From the NCBI RefSeq assembly GCF_019752095.1, contig NZ_JAIEMO010000009.1, positions 62,001-126,000 of the forward strand: DNA of 64,000 nucleotides, written 5' to 3'. This DNA is from Nitrosomonas sp. (lineage in GTDB: Bacteria > Pseudomonadota > Gammaproteobacteria > Burkholderiales > Nitrosomonadaceae). Both the position numbers and the translations under genes were made by a program. A model generated the notes under the pieces. The model had not been told where the DNA came from and did not search any database. It saw nothing but the letters and a program-made list of their open reading frames with translations. Shown one piece after another: positions 1-10,134 of this stretch; positions within the stretch are counted from its first letter, which is position 1; each line of letters opens with the position of its first letter.

Positions 1-6
1 ACGAAC

Positions 7-249
7 ATGTCAAACGGCGGCTCTCTATTTTCCAGCAACGGCGATAAGCAAAATCCAACGCCACCAGGAACAGCGTCACAACTCGCACAAGAAGCCAGGG
101 CAAGGGGAGTGAACATAATTCTTTGGCATGTGGTTGCCACAGTGTCGGGAACTGGTGGCGCCACGTGGCGGGATAGGATATTGCCTTTGCTGTTGGCCAA
201 TAGAACCTCTGAGCGCCCGATGGATACTTTCCCTTCGTTTTATTTGTAG
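7..249 (+). CDS. small prophage protein, possibly the 3' end of a longer gene
   Basis: An open frame of 80 codons ends immediately before the endolysin gene and reads in the same direction as the prophage genes after it. The frame is still open at base 1, so the true start may lie outside the window. I recognise no domain. The middle (around IILWHVVATVSG) is mildly hydrophobic and the rest is polar. It could be a lysis-associated or tail-region protein by position only. No function is assigned. Confidence 0.4.
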   Translation: MSNGGSLFSSNGDKQNPTPPGTASQLAQEARARGVNIILWHVVATVSGTGGATWRDRILPLLLANRTSERPMDTFPSFYL

Positions 250-257
250 AGGCTAAG

Positions 258-869
258 ATGATTAATTATTCATCGTTACGAGGTGTAATTCCTGAATCTG
301 TTTTTGATGAATTGCTGGATACAGCAACCAGGTTTGGCTTGAATAATCGACTCCGCTTGGCGCATTTCCTGGCACAAGTAGCCCACGAATCAAACTACTT
401 CTCAGATCGTGAAGAAAATCTCAATTATTCTGAGGATGGTTTAAAGAGAGTATTCAGGAAATATTTCCCCGATGATCTGGCTAAATTATATGCGCGCCAT
501 CCGCAGAAAATAGCTAGCAGGGTGTATGCAAACAGGATGGGAAATGGCAGTGAAGCAACCGGAGAAGGTTGGATATATCGCGGCAGAGGATACATTCAGT
601 TGACCGGGAAAGATAATTACGCTGCGTTCCAGTTGGCGGTTCCAGACAATGTGATTGTCAATCCTGACTTGGTGGCTACAAAGTATCCGTTATTTAGCGC
701 GGGATGGTTCTGGAATTCCAATCGACTCAATGATCTAGCAGACAAGGGCGATGACCAGATGGTTGTCACTGAAATCACCAAGAAAATTAATGGTGGTTAC
801 AACGGACTGGAAGATCGTCTAAATAAATTTCACCATTTCAATGGCCTGCTAAAAAATGATAATAAGTAA
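258..869 (+). CDS. prophage endolysin, glycoside hydrolase family 19 (chitinase-like)
   Basis: The 203-residue product has the hallmarks of phage GH19 lysozymes, which cleave the glycan chain of peptidoglycan at the end of infection. An early helix carries the likely catalytic Glu (AQVAHESNYF, residues about 39-48). The glycine-rich GRGYIQLTG box follows at about 110-118, and a late NGGYNGL motif at about 179-185. GAGG seven bases before the ATG is a plausible ribosome site. There is no N-terminal signal peptide, so export would need a holin, which I do not see in the window. The 3' end overlaps the next gene by 14 bases, consistent with a compact phage operon. Confidence 0.9.
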   Translation: MINYSSLRGVIPESVFDELLDTATRFGLNNRLRLAHFLAQVAHESNYFSDREENLNYSEDGLKRVFRKYFPDDLAKLYARHPQKIASRVYANRMGNGSEATGEGWIYRGRGYIQLTGKDNYAAFQLAVPDNVIVNPDLVATKYPLFSAGWFWNSNRLNDLADKGDDQMVVTEITKKINGGYNGLEDRLNKFHHFNGLLKNDNK

Positions 870-1323
870 AGTCAGTTTCAGAACTGGGAACTATAAATAT
901 CAGTTGACCGAGCGGGTGTTTGTGCAGACTTCGATCCGTCTGGATGTGGACATCATTACAGAGTACGTGTCGTTGCTAAAAAACGGTCTGATGATTCTTG
1001 AAAAGGGATACGCATGGAACGGACCTAACTTCCCGGCGATACATACCGAGCGCAGCATTATTGCGTCTTTGCCGCACGATGGTGGGTATCAGTTGATTAC
1101 GCTCGGTTTGTTGGATGTTAAGTTCCGTATCAATCTGGATTGGTTGCTGGGTGATCTTGTGTCGCAACCGGCCGCAGGAAAATCACTGAAAATATTTTTG
1201 CTCAATCACTGGCGCAAGATTCGTGGAGGTTACTATTTTACTGTGGTGGATTTGTTTGGCGCTAGATATGCGCATCAGGGAAATAGCTTGCCCGGCATTG
1301 GAGAAAAGATATGTCGGATTTAA
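856..1323 (+). CDS. DUF1353 family prophage protein
   Basis: This 155-residue protein contains a segment (EKGYAWNGPNFP, residues about 49-60, then a PHDGGY stretch) that matches my knowledge of DUF1353 phage proteins, which have a conserved G-x-x-W-[DN]-G region followed by a conserved His-Asp. The biochemical role of the family is not established, though members often lie next to endolysins or in tail modules. It starts inside the 3' end of the endolysin gene and overlaps the start of the next short frame, so it is probably translationally coupled. Family assignment is from motif recognition only. Confidence 0.7.
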   Translation: MIISKVSFRTGNYKYQLTERVFVQTSIRLDVDIITEYVSLLKNGLMILEKGYAWNGPNFPAIHTERSIIASLPHDGGYQLITLGLLDVKFRINLDWLLGDLVSQPAAGKSLKIFLLNHWRKIRGGYYFTVVDLFGARYAHQGNSLPGIGEKICRI

Positions 1324-1511
1324 ACGGTCAGGAAGGCGAGCTTAAATTTAGATTAAAGATAACTCGAGCGGCCACCGGAAATGTTGAGATGTATGATGTG
1401 GTTGGAAAAATCAGTGATAATTTAGGAGAACAGCATGGCAGTAACACACTCGACAGCAGCGCGCAATGCGGCAACGGATGCGGTAACAGCCCTGATAGGG
1501 GTATCGGGTAA
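1311..1511 (+). CDS. small prophage ORF overlapping the next gene
   Basis: A 66-codon frame starts 13 bases before the end of the DUF1353 gene. Residues 1-40 look like a real small phage protein (FRLKITRAATGNVEMYDVVG). The last 25 codons run inside the following gene and are rich in Gly, Ser, Asn and Cys, which reads like out-of-frame translation. The natural stop may have been lost by a frameshift near 1420. No function is known. Confidence 0.4.
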   Translation: MSDLNGQEGELKFRLKITRAATGNVEMYDVVGKISDNLGEQHGSNTLDSSAQCGNGCGNSPDRGIG

Positions 1512-1824
1512 TTTAAAATTAAGACTGGCTGGCAATATCGGTGCGCCTGGCACGGTGGTTGCAACTTTGCCATTGTCAGAGGATGCATTCGGCGATGCAT
1601 CAAGCGGAACGGCTACGGCGAATGCAATCACATCAGACACCAATGCGGCCGGAAATGCATCGGAGGTAGCTAATGCAACGCTTGAAACTTCGGGTGGTAC
1701 CGTGGTTATTCACTGCGCAGTCGGTGCATCCGGATCGGATATCAATATGACTGGTGGGCTAACGATTGCGGCAGGTGATACGGTCGAAGTATCTAGTCTT
1801 ACTTATACTGCATTGTCTGCATAG
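1435..1824 (+). CDS. prophage virion-associated protein, Ala/Thr/Gly-rich
   Basis: This 129-residue protein is rich in small residues and predicted beta structure. A helical N-terminus (MAVTHSTAARNAATDAVTA) precedes repeated short strands. Proteins of this kind sit in the tail or fibre region of many proteobacterial prophages, but their role is not characterised. AGGAG seven bases before the ATG gives a good ribosome site. It lies directly upstream of the fibre-like gene. I infer a structural role from composition and neighbourhood only. Confidence 0.65.
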   Translation: MAVTHSTAARNAATDAVTALIGVSGNLKLRLAGNIGAPGTVVATLPLSEDAFGDASSGTATANAITSDTNAAGNASEVANATLETSGGTVVIHCAVGASGSDINMTGGLTIAAGDTVEVSSLTYTALSA

Positions 1825-1833
1825 AGAAAATCG

Positions 1834-3009
1834 GTGGCAATAACTGAATTAACAGCGCAGCGCAATAGCGTAGGCGCTGGTCAGTCAACAACTGTCACAT
1901 TCAATTATCCGAATACTCCGACGCAAGGTAATCTGCTTGTTGCTGGGTTTTGTTGGCGTGGCGATGTAACGGTAACCGGTGCGCCGTCCGGCTGGAATCT
2001 TGCTGCGAGTACAGGCAATGGCACCAATATTGACGGCGCCATTTATTACAAGATTGCCGGGTCATCAGAACCAACCGCAGCACAATTCACTTTATCTGGA
2101 AGTCAGAAAGCGAGTGGGGTGGCAAGCGAATGGTCGGGCATACATGCGACGCCTCTGGATAAAGCAAACGGATCAAGTGGTGTCGCTGGTATAACATTAA
2201 ATACCGGGGCAACCGGCACGTTATCGCAAGCAAACGAGCTTGTGATTAACCTGTTCAGTTCGCGAGACACAGTTAATTTTACCGTATTCGGCCAGAGTCA
2301 AAGCACGATTGGTACAGCGCAATCGACCGGCGGCACAACGGCATCCAGAAACACTACCGTACTGGCTGCCCAGGTTGCAAACGCAGCCACATCGGTTGAT
2401 TACACCGCGCAAATTGATAGTGCGCAAACCTGGGTTGCTGCTGTCGCCACATTCAAGCAAGCGGCCGTAACACACGCAGCGAGCGGATCACTAGCTGGCC
2501 AGGTTGCAGTCGTTGCCGGAATAGCTACGCATAGAGCCAAGCATACAATAAGCGGCACTTTATCCGGACAGGGTTCCCAGTTATCCGGTGTATCAGAACG
2601 ATACAGGCATCATGACGCATCCGGTAATCTGGTAGCGAGCGGAAGTAATATCAGTGGTGATGTTGCACGGTATCGATCGCATGAATCAAATGCTGACCTA
2701 ATCGGGCAAGGCTCAGTCGTAGACGGAGTTGCAGTAAGATACCGGTCGTATCATGCGGATGGCGATCTGGTCGGGCAGGGCGCACTATTAAGCGGTGATG
2801 CTGACCGATCTGACTCGGTTGCTATTCACAGCGCCGCTGGTGATTTATTCGGTCAAGGATCAAGTATCTCGGGCAGATCGAGAAACGGTGAGATTGTTGC
2901 ATCAGGAATAATCGTTGCAACTTATCAAACGCAATCAATCAATGCCACGCTTCCTCATCATGAAATATCAGCAACATACGAATCGTATACAATACAGGCC
3001 ACTATATGA
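1834..3009 (+). CDS. prophage fibre-like protein with tandem 23-residue repeats
   Basis: The 391-residue product starts with GTG ten bases after the previous gene. Residues 1-208 form a beta-rich domain with a lectin-like feel (NLLVAGFCWRG, then PSGWNLA). Residues about 214-352 are six imperfect tandem copies of a 23-25-residue unit with a core like ASGxLxGQGSxxSG followed by RYR(S/H). A short unrelated C-terminus follows. Its position after virion genes suggests a tail fibre or host-contact protein, and the repeats could set its length. It overlaps the next gene by four bases. I recognise no named family. Confidence 0.65.
   Translation: MAITELTAQRNSVGAGQSTTVTFNYPNTPTQGNLLVAGFCWRGDVTVTGAPSGWNLAASTGNGTNIDGAIYYKIAGSSEPTAAQFTLSGSQKASGVASEWSGIHATPLDKANGSSGVAGITLNTGATGTLSQANELVINLFSSRDTVNFTVFGQSQSTIGTAQSTGGTTASRNTTVLAAQVANAATSVDYTAQIDSAQTWVAAVATFKQAAVTHAASGSLAGQVAVVAGIATHRAKHTISGTLSGQGSQLSGVSERYRHHDASGNLVASGSNISGDVARYRSHESNADLIGQGSVVDGVAVRYRSYHADGDLVGQGALLSGDADRSDSVAIHSAAGDLFGQGSSISGRSRNGEIVASGIIVATYQTQSINATLPHHEISATYESYTIQATI
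2473..2892 (+). repeat. tandem protein-coding repeat, about six 69-75-bp units
   Basis: Within the fibre-like gene, six successive units of 23 codons (25 in the fifth) encode variants of the same motif: a His or Tyr start, [SA]G[ND]L, GQGS, [IL]SG, then R-Y-R. The protein repeat is clear by eye while the DNA has diverged, so the array is old or under protein-level selection. Boundaries are approximate. Confidence 0.75.
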
Positions 3010-3296
3010 GCATAAAAATATTTAAGAATACGGACGTTGATTTAACTATAAACGTGACCGGAATAGATGTTGCTGATATTACTGCTATGTCGATTTCTTT
3101 GGAACCTCAATCTGGGGCTGCAATAACCTTCACGCTTGCTGATGGCAGTATCACGAAGGTTGGGGATAGTGTTAATCTTCGGATTGAGGATAACTTGCTT
3201 TCCGTGACCGGCTCTTATGCGCTTAGAATAACCGCCACAGAGAGTGGTAATATTCGCGGTCTTACATCGAATCCCGAATATATTTTGGTGGTATAG
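3006..3296 (+). CDS. small prophage beta-rich protein
   Basis: A 96-residue protein overlaps the fibre gene stop by four bases (ATGA). Alternating hydrophobic residues suggest an all-beta fold (DLTINVTGIDVADITAMSISL, later YALRITATESGNIRGL). The layout loosely resembles N-terminal domains of phage baseplate or fibre proteins that take an input slope or strain term, but I cannot assign a family. Coupling to the fibre gene suggests the products act together, perhaps as a fibre attachment or assembly factor. Confidence 0.55.
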   Translation: MSIKIFKNTDVDLTINVTGIDVADITAMSISLEPQSGAAITFTLADGSITKVGDSVNLRIEDNLLSVTGSYALRITATESGNIRGLTSNPEYILVV

Positions 3297-3302
3297 AAAA
3301 CG

Positions 3303-3827
3303 ATGTCATTATTTTATTCAGAAAGAGAATTGGTTGATCTAACCGGCAATGTATTGCCTTCAAAGCAAATAAAGTGGCTAAAAGAAAATAATATCCGATT
3401 TATCATAAACGGGTCAAAGAAGCCGGTTGTATTTAAAACCCAGGTTGAAGATAGTACGAATGATGATGACGGACTACTTACTAGAGTTCAGATCATAAGA
3501 AGATCAAAGCCTGTTAAGCCATTGTGCGGAATATACTTTTTATTGTGTGGTTCGGAAATTGTATATGTTGGGCAGTCGATAAATTTAGTTGAAAGAATAG
3601 GAAATCATTTGAGAAATGATGAAATGTTATTTGATTCCTATTATTATCTTGAAGTTAAAAGAGAAAATATGCTGCTAATGGAGAGGAAATATATAGAGAA
3701 GTTGTTTCCAAGAATGAATAAGAAAAAATTAAAAAAAGGGCTTAAGCCAAATTTGTGCGGTCAACTAATTGTGGAATGGCGGAACGTTCCGCAAAAGAGT
3801 TTTTTGAATGGCTTATTTATTTCTTAA
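3303..3827 (+). CDS. DUF4224 domain fused to a GIY-YIG nuclease domain
   Basis: Residues 1-50 match the DUF4224 pattern as I know it: [FY]xxRELxxLTGxxxPxxQIKWLxxNxIxFxxN followed by PVV. Residues 74-140 carry a GIY-YIG endonuclease core, with GIY at 76-78, YVG at 88-90, an Arg near 98 and a Glu near 127 (MERKYIEKLFP). GIY-YIG domains cut DNA with one metal ion. DUF4224 proteins are usually short and lie beside phage integrases. This is the last prophage gene before the tRNA, where an integrase or excisionase gene would be expected. The gene is AT-richer than its neighbours, suggesting recent acquisition. Confidence 0.7.
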   Translation: MSLFYSERELVDLTGNVLPSKQIKWLKENNIRFIINGSKKPVVFKTQVEDSTNDDDGLLTRVQIIRRSKPVKPLCGIYFLLCGSEIVYVGQSINLVERIGNHLRNDEMLFDSYYYLEVKRENMLLMERKYIEKLFPRMNKKKLKKGLKPNLCGQLIVEWRNVPQKSFLNGLFIS

Positions 3828-3855
3828 AAATGACATGCAACTATTTGATTTTACT

Positions 3856-3942
3856 TGGTGCCGAGAGGGGGAATCGAACCCCCATGATGTCACCATCGCG
3901 GGATTTTGAGTCCCGTGCGTCTACCAATTCCGCCATCTCGGC
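3856..3942 (-). tRNA. tRNA-Leu (anticodon CAA)
   Basis: The complement of 3856-3942 folds as a class II tRNA. The 7-bp acceptor stem pairs GCCGAGA with TCTCGGC, and the TGGTAGACGCAC D-arm region is typical of leucine tRNAs. The anticodon stem CGGGA/TCCCG encloses loop CTCAAAA, so the anticodon is CAA, reading UUG. A long variable arm precedes the GGTTCGATTCC T-arm. The CCA end is encoded. Its 3' end points at the prophage, the standard geometry for phage insertion into a tRNA 3' end. Confidence 0.97.
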
Positions 3943-3988
3943 CCAGCTATTTGACTGTTCTTGAGTGCTTGAAGAAACAGAAGGCGCA

Positions 3989-4017
3989 ATTATCACTGAA
4001 AACCTGGCGTACAGCAA
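3989..4017 (-). promoter_or_regulatory. candidate promoter for tRNA-Leu
   Basis: On the minus strand TTGCTG (4017-4012) and GATAAT (3994-3989) are separated by 17 bases, a fair sigma70 match. Transcription would start near 3982, about 40 bases upstream of the mature tRNA 5' end. Found by eye only. Confidence 0.35.
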
Positions 4018-4060
4018 GCAGCATGGGCGGAAAACCAATCGCGCCGGTATAATATGTAGC

Positions 4061-6177
<2,117 letters not shown>

Positions 6178-6220
6178 GCGGTCATCATGCTAATATGTGC
6201 CCTTTTAATAAAGGGAGAAT

Positions 6221-6679
6221 ATGATGCTGATTAATGATGCATTTGCACAGGCTGCTTCTTCGACAGCCCAAAGTGATGCCGGCTGGGTCACTTTATTACC
6301 GATGATCGGTATACTCGTCTTATTTTATTTTCTGCTCATTCGTCCACAAGCCAAACGAGCCAAAGAACATAAGTTAATGGTGGAAGAGTTGCAAAGAGGC
6401 GATGAGGTCATTACCAATGGTGGTATTTTGGGGCAAATACTCAATGTCAGCGAAGCTTATGTCATTATCGAAATTGCTCCAGCTATGGAGGTCACTGTAC
6501 TGAAATCCTCGGTGCAAACTTTACTACCCAAAGGAACGCTGAAGAGTATTGAGCCTAAAAGTAAAACACCTAGAACAAAAACAAAATCAGCTGCGTCAGA
6601 AGGTAATAAAGCTGAAGCTGCTGACGAATCTACAGAAGCCATTGCCGCTGAAGCTGATCAAAATATCGAAAAGAAATAA
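6221..6679 (+). CDS. yajC: preprotein translocase accessory subunit YajC
   Basis: YajC joins SecD and SecF in the Sec holotranslocon of the inner membrane. One membrane helix is clear at residues about 23-42 (LLPMIGILVLFYFLLIRPQ). The conserved IRPQAKRAKEH and the cytoplasmic GDEVITNGGILG follow. At 152 residues it exceeds the usual 100-120 because of a charged C-terminal tail of about 45 residues rich in Lys, Ala and Glu. AAGGGAG lies at 6211-6217, so a start at the second ATG (6224) has better spacing. CCCTTT/AAAGGG (6200-6215) could form a small hairpin covering that ribosome site. Confidence 0.93.
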   Translation: MMLINDAFAQAASSTAQSDAGWVTLLPMIGILVLFYFLLIRPQAKRAKEHKLMVEELQRGDEVITNGGILGQILNVSEAYVIIEIAPAMEVTVLKSSVQTLLPKGTLKSIEPKSKTPRTKTKSAASEGNKAEAADESTEAIAAEADQNIEKK

Positions 6680-6764
6680 TTACGTTTGACAAGGAAGGAA
6701 TTAGCTATTTAACTTCCTGCCTTTGTTTGTTTTTTACTCATTACTTAATACTTAACTGATACCC

Positions 6765-8843
6765 ATGAACCGCTACGGACTTTGGCAGTACCTCATTATT
6801 GCGGTTTCACTGCTACTTGGCTTGCTTTACACTTTGCCGAATTTTTACGGCGAATCTCCGGCAATACAGATTTCTCCTTTACGGATTTCTACAAGCTCTG
6901 ATACCGCATTGTTGCAACGAGTTGAAGAAACATTGAAACAAGCCGACCTTGAAATGAATGGAATTTTACTTGAGGAAGGCAGTATTAAGGTTCGTTTTGC
7001 CGATACCGATTTGCAGATGAAGGCGAAAGACTTACTTGAATCTGTGCTGGGTAACGAATATATAATTGCCTTGAACCTGCTGCCCAATTCTCCGCAATGG
7101 CTGACAAACCTTGGTGCTTTGCCCATGTATCTGGGATTAGATCTGCGTGGCGGAGTACATTTCATGCTTGCGGTTGATATGGAGGGAGCGCTTGAGAAAT
7201 CACTCGATCGTTATAGCATCGATATTCGCAGTACATTACGCGAAAAAAAGATTTCGTACACCGGACTTGAGAAGCAAGCTAAGAAACTGATCATAAAGTT
7301 TCGCGATGTTGAATCACGTTCAAAAGCAGAAGCAGAATTAAAATCAAATTTTGCGGATTTCGCATTAAGTACAGAGGAAGCTGATAATCGCTATCATCTG
7401 ATAGCTGAAATCAAGCCTGAGGTTCAAATACGCATGCAGGATTCGGCTGTGATGCAAAACATCACAACATTGCGCAATCGTGTCAATGAATTAGGTGTTG
7501 CTGAACCTATCATACAAAAGGCTGGTGCAGATCGCGTGATTGTTCAATTGCCGGGTGTGCAAGATACCGCCAAAGCAAAAGATATTTTGGGGCGAACAGC
7601 TACGCTGGAAGTGCGTATGGTCGACGATGAACATGACCTTGATGCGGCTTTGCGTGGCAGAATTCCAGCTGGAACAGAGCTGCACCAAGAGCGTGGCGGA
7701 AGTCCGATTCTCGTTAAAAAACAGGTTTTGCTCACGGGTGAACGCATTACTGATGCACAACCAGGATTTGATAAGGATAATCAACCGGCAGTTCACGTCA
7801 GCCTGGATAACAATGGATCGCGTATTTTTAAACAATTAACGCGTGAGAATGTTGGTAGAAGAATGGCGATTCTGCTGATTGAGAAAAATACAGCCGAAGT
7901 AGTTACCGCACCGGTTATTCGTGAGGAAATCGGTGGCGGACGCGTGCAGATCAGTGGACGCATGACCAGTTTGGAAGCGCGGGATGTCGCGCTATTATTA
8001 CGTGCGGGTGCATTGGCGGCACCTATGGATATTATCGAGGAACGCACTGTTGGCCCCAGCCTGGGTGCGGACAATATTACCCGAGGGTTTAATTCAACTC
8101 TTTATGGATTTATCGCTGTTGCCATTTTTATAGCGGCCTATTACACAGCATTTGGCGTTATTTCTGTCATTGCGCTTGCATTCAACTTGCTGCTGCTGGT
8201 TGGTTTGTTATCCATCATGCAAGCAACATTGACATTACCTGGAATGGCGGCTCTGGCTCTAACAGTAGGCATGGCAATCGATGCTAATGTACTTATTAAT
8301 GAGCGTATTAGGGATGAGTTACGTGCGGGCGCTTCCCCGCAACTTGCCATTCACTCAGGATATGAACGCGCATTTGGCACCATTCTGGATTCTAACATTA
8401 CCACCTTGATTGCCGGCATTGCCTTATTTGCGTTCGGTTCGGGGCCGGTTAAGGGCTTTGCGGTAGTGCTATGCCTGGGTATTATGACATCCGTGTTTAC
8501 GGCAATTTTTGTGTCAAGGGGTATGGTTAATTTTATGTACGGAAGCCTTCGCAAACTCGACAATATTCCCATCGGGATAACCTGGGTGCCGGAACCTAGT
8601 TTAGTGACTGGAAAATCCGATCTTCTTTCCGAAAATGAAATTACTAAAACTACAGGTAGTACAGAACCTAAACGCAGTGAACAGACTAAAGAGAGTAGTA
8701 TAAAGCCGGATATCGTCAGTCAAACATCAGTCATAAACGAAGATGAAAGCGTAGTAGAAGATTCGGCGAAAGCCAGAGCGATAGCTAAAAATAAAGCTAA
8801 AAGCAAACGTAAATCAGCTGACACCAAAAAAACCAAACAGTAA
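6765..8843 (+). CDS. secD: protein translocase subunit SecD
   Basis: SecD uses the proton gradient to aid late steps of protein export together with SecF. The 692-residue protein starts with a membrane helix (residues about 8-26). A large periplasmic region carries the signature GLDLRGGVHF (about 124-133). Five C-terminal membrane helices include GMAIDANVLINERIRDEL. The last roughly 95 residues, after the final helix, are a hydrophilic Ser, Thr, Glu and Lys-rich tail ending in a strongly basic patch, beyond the usual family length of about 615. It follows yajC with an 85-base gap and precedes secF. Confidence 0.97.
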   Translation: MNRYGLWQYLIIAVSLLLGLLYTLPNFYGESPAIQISPLRISTSSDTALLQRVEETLKQADLEMNGILLEEGSIKVRFADTDLQMKAKDLLESVLGNEYIIALNLLPNSPQWLTNLGALPMYLGLDLRGGVHFMLAVDMEGALEKSLDRYSIDIRSTLREKKISYTGLEKQAKKLIIKFRDVESRSKAEAELKSNFADFALSTEEADNRYHLIAEIKPEVQIRMQDSAVMQNITTLRNRVNELGVAEPIIQKAGADRVIVQLPGVQDTAKAKDILGRTATLEVRMVDDEHDLDAALRGRIPAGTELHQERGGSPILVKKQVLLTGERITDAQPGFDKDNQPAVHVSLDNNGSRIFKQLTRENVGRRMAILLIEKNTAEVVTAPVIREEIGGGRVQISGRMTSLEARDVALLLRAGALAAPMDIIEERTVGPSLGADNITRGFNSTLYGFIAVAIFIAAYYTAFGVISVIALAFNLLLLVGLLSIMQATLTLPGMAALALTVGMAIDANVLINERIRDELRAGASPQLAIHSGYERAFGTILDSNITTLIAGIALFAFGSGPVKGFAVVLCLGIMTSVFTAIFVSRGMVNFMYGSLRKLDNIPIGITWVPEPSLVTGKSDLLSENEITKTTGSTEPKRSEQTKESSIKPDIVSQTSVINEDESVVEDSAKARAIAKNKAKSKRKSADTKKTKQ

Positions 8844-8867
8844 TAACCCGCATTAAGGAATACCATT

Positions 8868-9806
8868 ATGGAATTATTTAGATTTGAGCGTGACATCCCC
8901 TTCATGAAATGGAGGCGAGCGGGGGCAATCGCTTCAATCGTAACATTTATTCTTGCAATCTTTTTTATCTCGACAAAAGGACTCAATTTGGGAGTGGATT
9001 TTACGGGTGGGACAGTGCTTGAAGTTGGCTATACTCAAACAGCAGACTTGGAAAAAATACGCGGTGTATTAGTCGGTCTTGAGATGCCGGATGCGAGCGT
9101 GCAAAACTTTGGCACCTCGCGGGAAGTTTTAATACGATTGCCCATTAAGCCAGAGTTTTCCAGTGCCCAATTATCGGAAATTGTTTTAGATGCACTGCGA
9201 GAAGCTGATTCTTCAGTTGAAATGAGACGGGTAGAATTTGTGGGTCCGCAGGTAGGACAGGAATTATTGGAAAATGGCGCTCTCGCCTTGTTATTCGTTT
9301 CATTAGGCATCGTGGCATACTTGGCGATACGATTTGAATGGAAGTTTGGCATAGCCGGTATTATTGCTAATTTGCATGATGTGATTATCATTCTCGGTTT
9401 TTTTTCATTTTTTCAATGGGAGTTTTCATTGACTGTCCTCGCTGCGGTTTTGGCAATACTGGGCTACTCAGTGAACGAATCGGTTGTCATTTTTGACCGT
9501 ATTCGAGAAAATTTCCGTAAGCTTCGCAAATCTTCAGTGACACAAGTAATTGATAGTGCGATCACGCAAACCATGTCGCGTACAATCATCACGCATGGCA
9601 GTACACAAATGGTTGTAATCGCAATGCTTTTATTTGGCGGTGAAGTGCTTTATTATTTCTCGTTAGCTTTGACAATCGGTATACTATTTGGAATTTATTC
9701 TTCAATTATGGTGGGCAGCTCTATCATCGTGCTTCTTGGTGTCAAGCGCGAAGATCTAGTTAAGCTAGAGAAAAAGCCACTGGAAAATGACGGAGCAGTC
9801 GTATAA
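8868..9806 (+). CDS. secF: protein translocase subunit SecF
   Basis: SecF pairs with SecD in the inner membrane. The 312-residue protein has the first helix at about 19-37, the motif LGVDFTGGTVLEVG (about 41-54), and five more helices. The conserved NESVVIFDRIRENF lies in the fourth to fifth helix region. Length and architecture are normal. It starts 24 bases after secD with AAGGAA upstream, so yajC-secD-secF form one transcription unit. Confidence 0.97.
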   Translation: MELFRFERDIPFMKWRRAGAIASIVTFILAIFFISTKGLNLGVDFTGGTVLEVGYTQTADLEKIRGVLVGLEMPDASVQNFGTSREVLIRLPIKPEFSSAQLSEIVLDALREADSSVEMRRVEFVGPQVGQELLENGALALLFVSLGIVAYLAIRFEWKFGIAGIIANLHDVIIILGFFSFFQWEFSLTVLAAVLAILGYSVNESVVIFDRIRENFRKLRKSSVTQVIDSAITQTMSRTIITHGSTQMVVIAMLLFGGEVLYYFSLALTIGILFGIYSSIMVGSSIIVLLGVKREDLVKLEKKPLENDGAVV

Positions 9807-10134
9807 GAAAGTTTCCTCGCTTGTCGCCCCGAATAAGCTTGTAATAGGCTGAGATAGTTGGGAATATTTTTATTATCTGTTCATAATTGATTGCTACTCA
9901 ATTCTTTCTGTGTCTTTTTGATTAGAAAAATTGATAGCAGATGTTAAATGCAAGATCGCAAACCGTAGCTTCCACCAGTAGAGGCTGCGGTCCATATTTC
10001 CTCGTTTTTTTGTTGCATAATCTCGCTATTCCCCGCAAAATCACAACCATCTGCACACGTTATTCTGCATGACTCGCTACATTTTCTTGAGTCGGGCAGG
10101 CGGCTGTTAACAACCAAGAGAGAGAAAAGAAAAT
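9807..10134. other. intergenic region without recognisable gene
   Basis: I see no convincing coding region, terminator or RNA here. Short frames on the minus strand have no family signal. AGAGAGA just before 10135 is the ribosome site of the next gene. Confidence 0.5.

Noticed and set aside
3755..3964. 69-codon frame across the tRNA
   Set aside because: It runs through tRNA-Leu and the GIY-YIG gene end. No protein is plausible.
6686..6711. promoter TTGACA with TATTTA before secD
   Set aside because: Spacing is only 14 bases. yajC and secD are more simply one unit.
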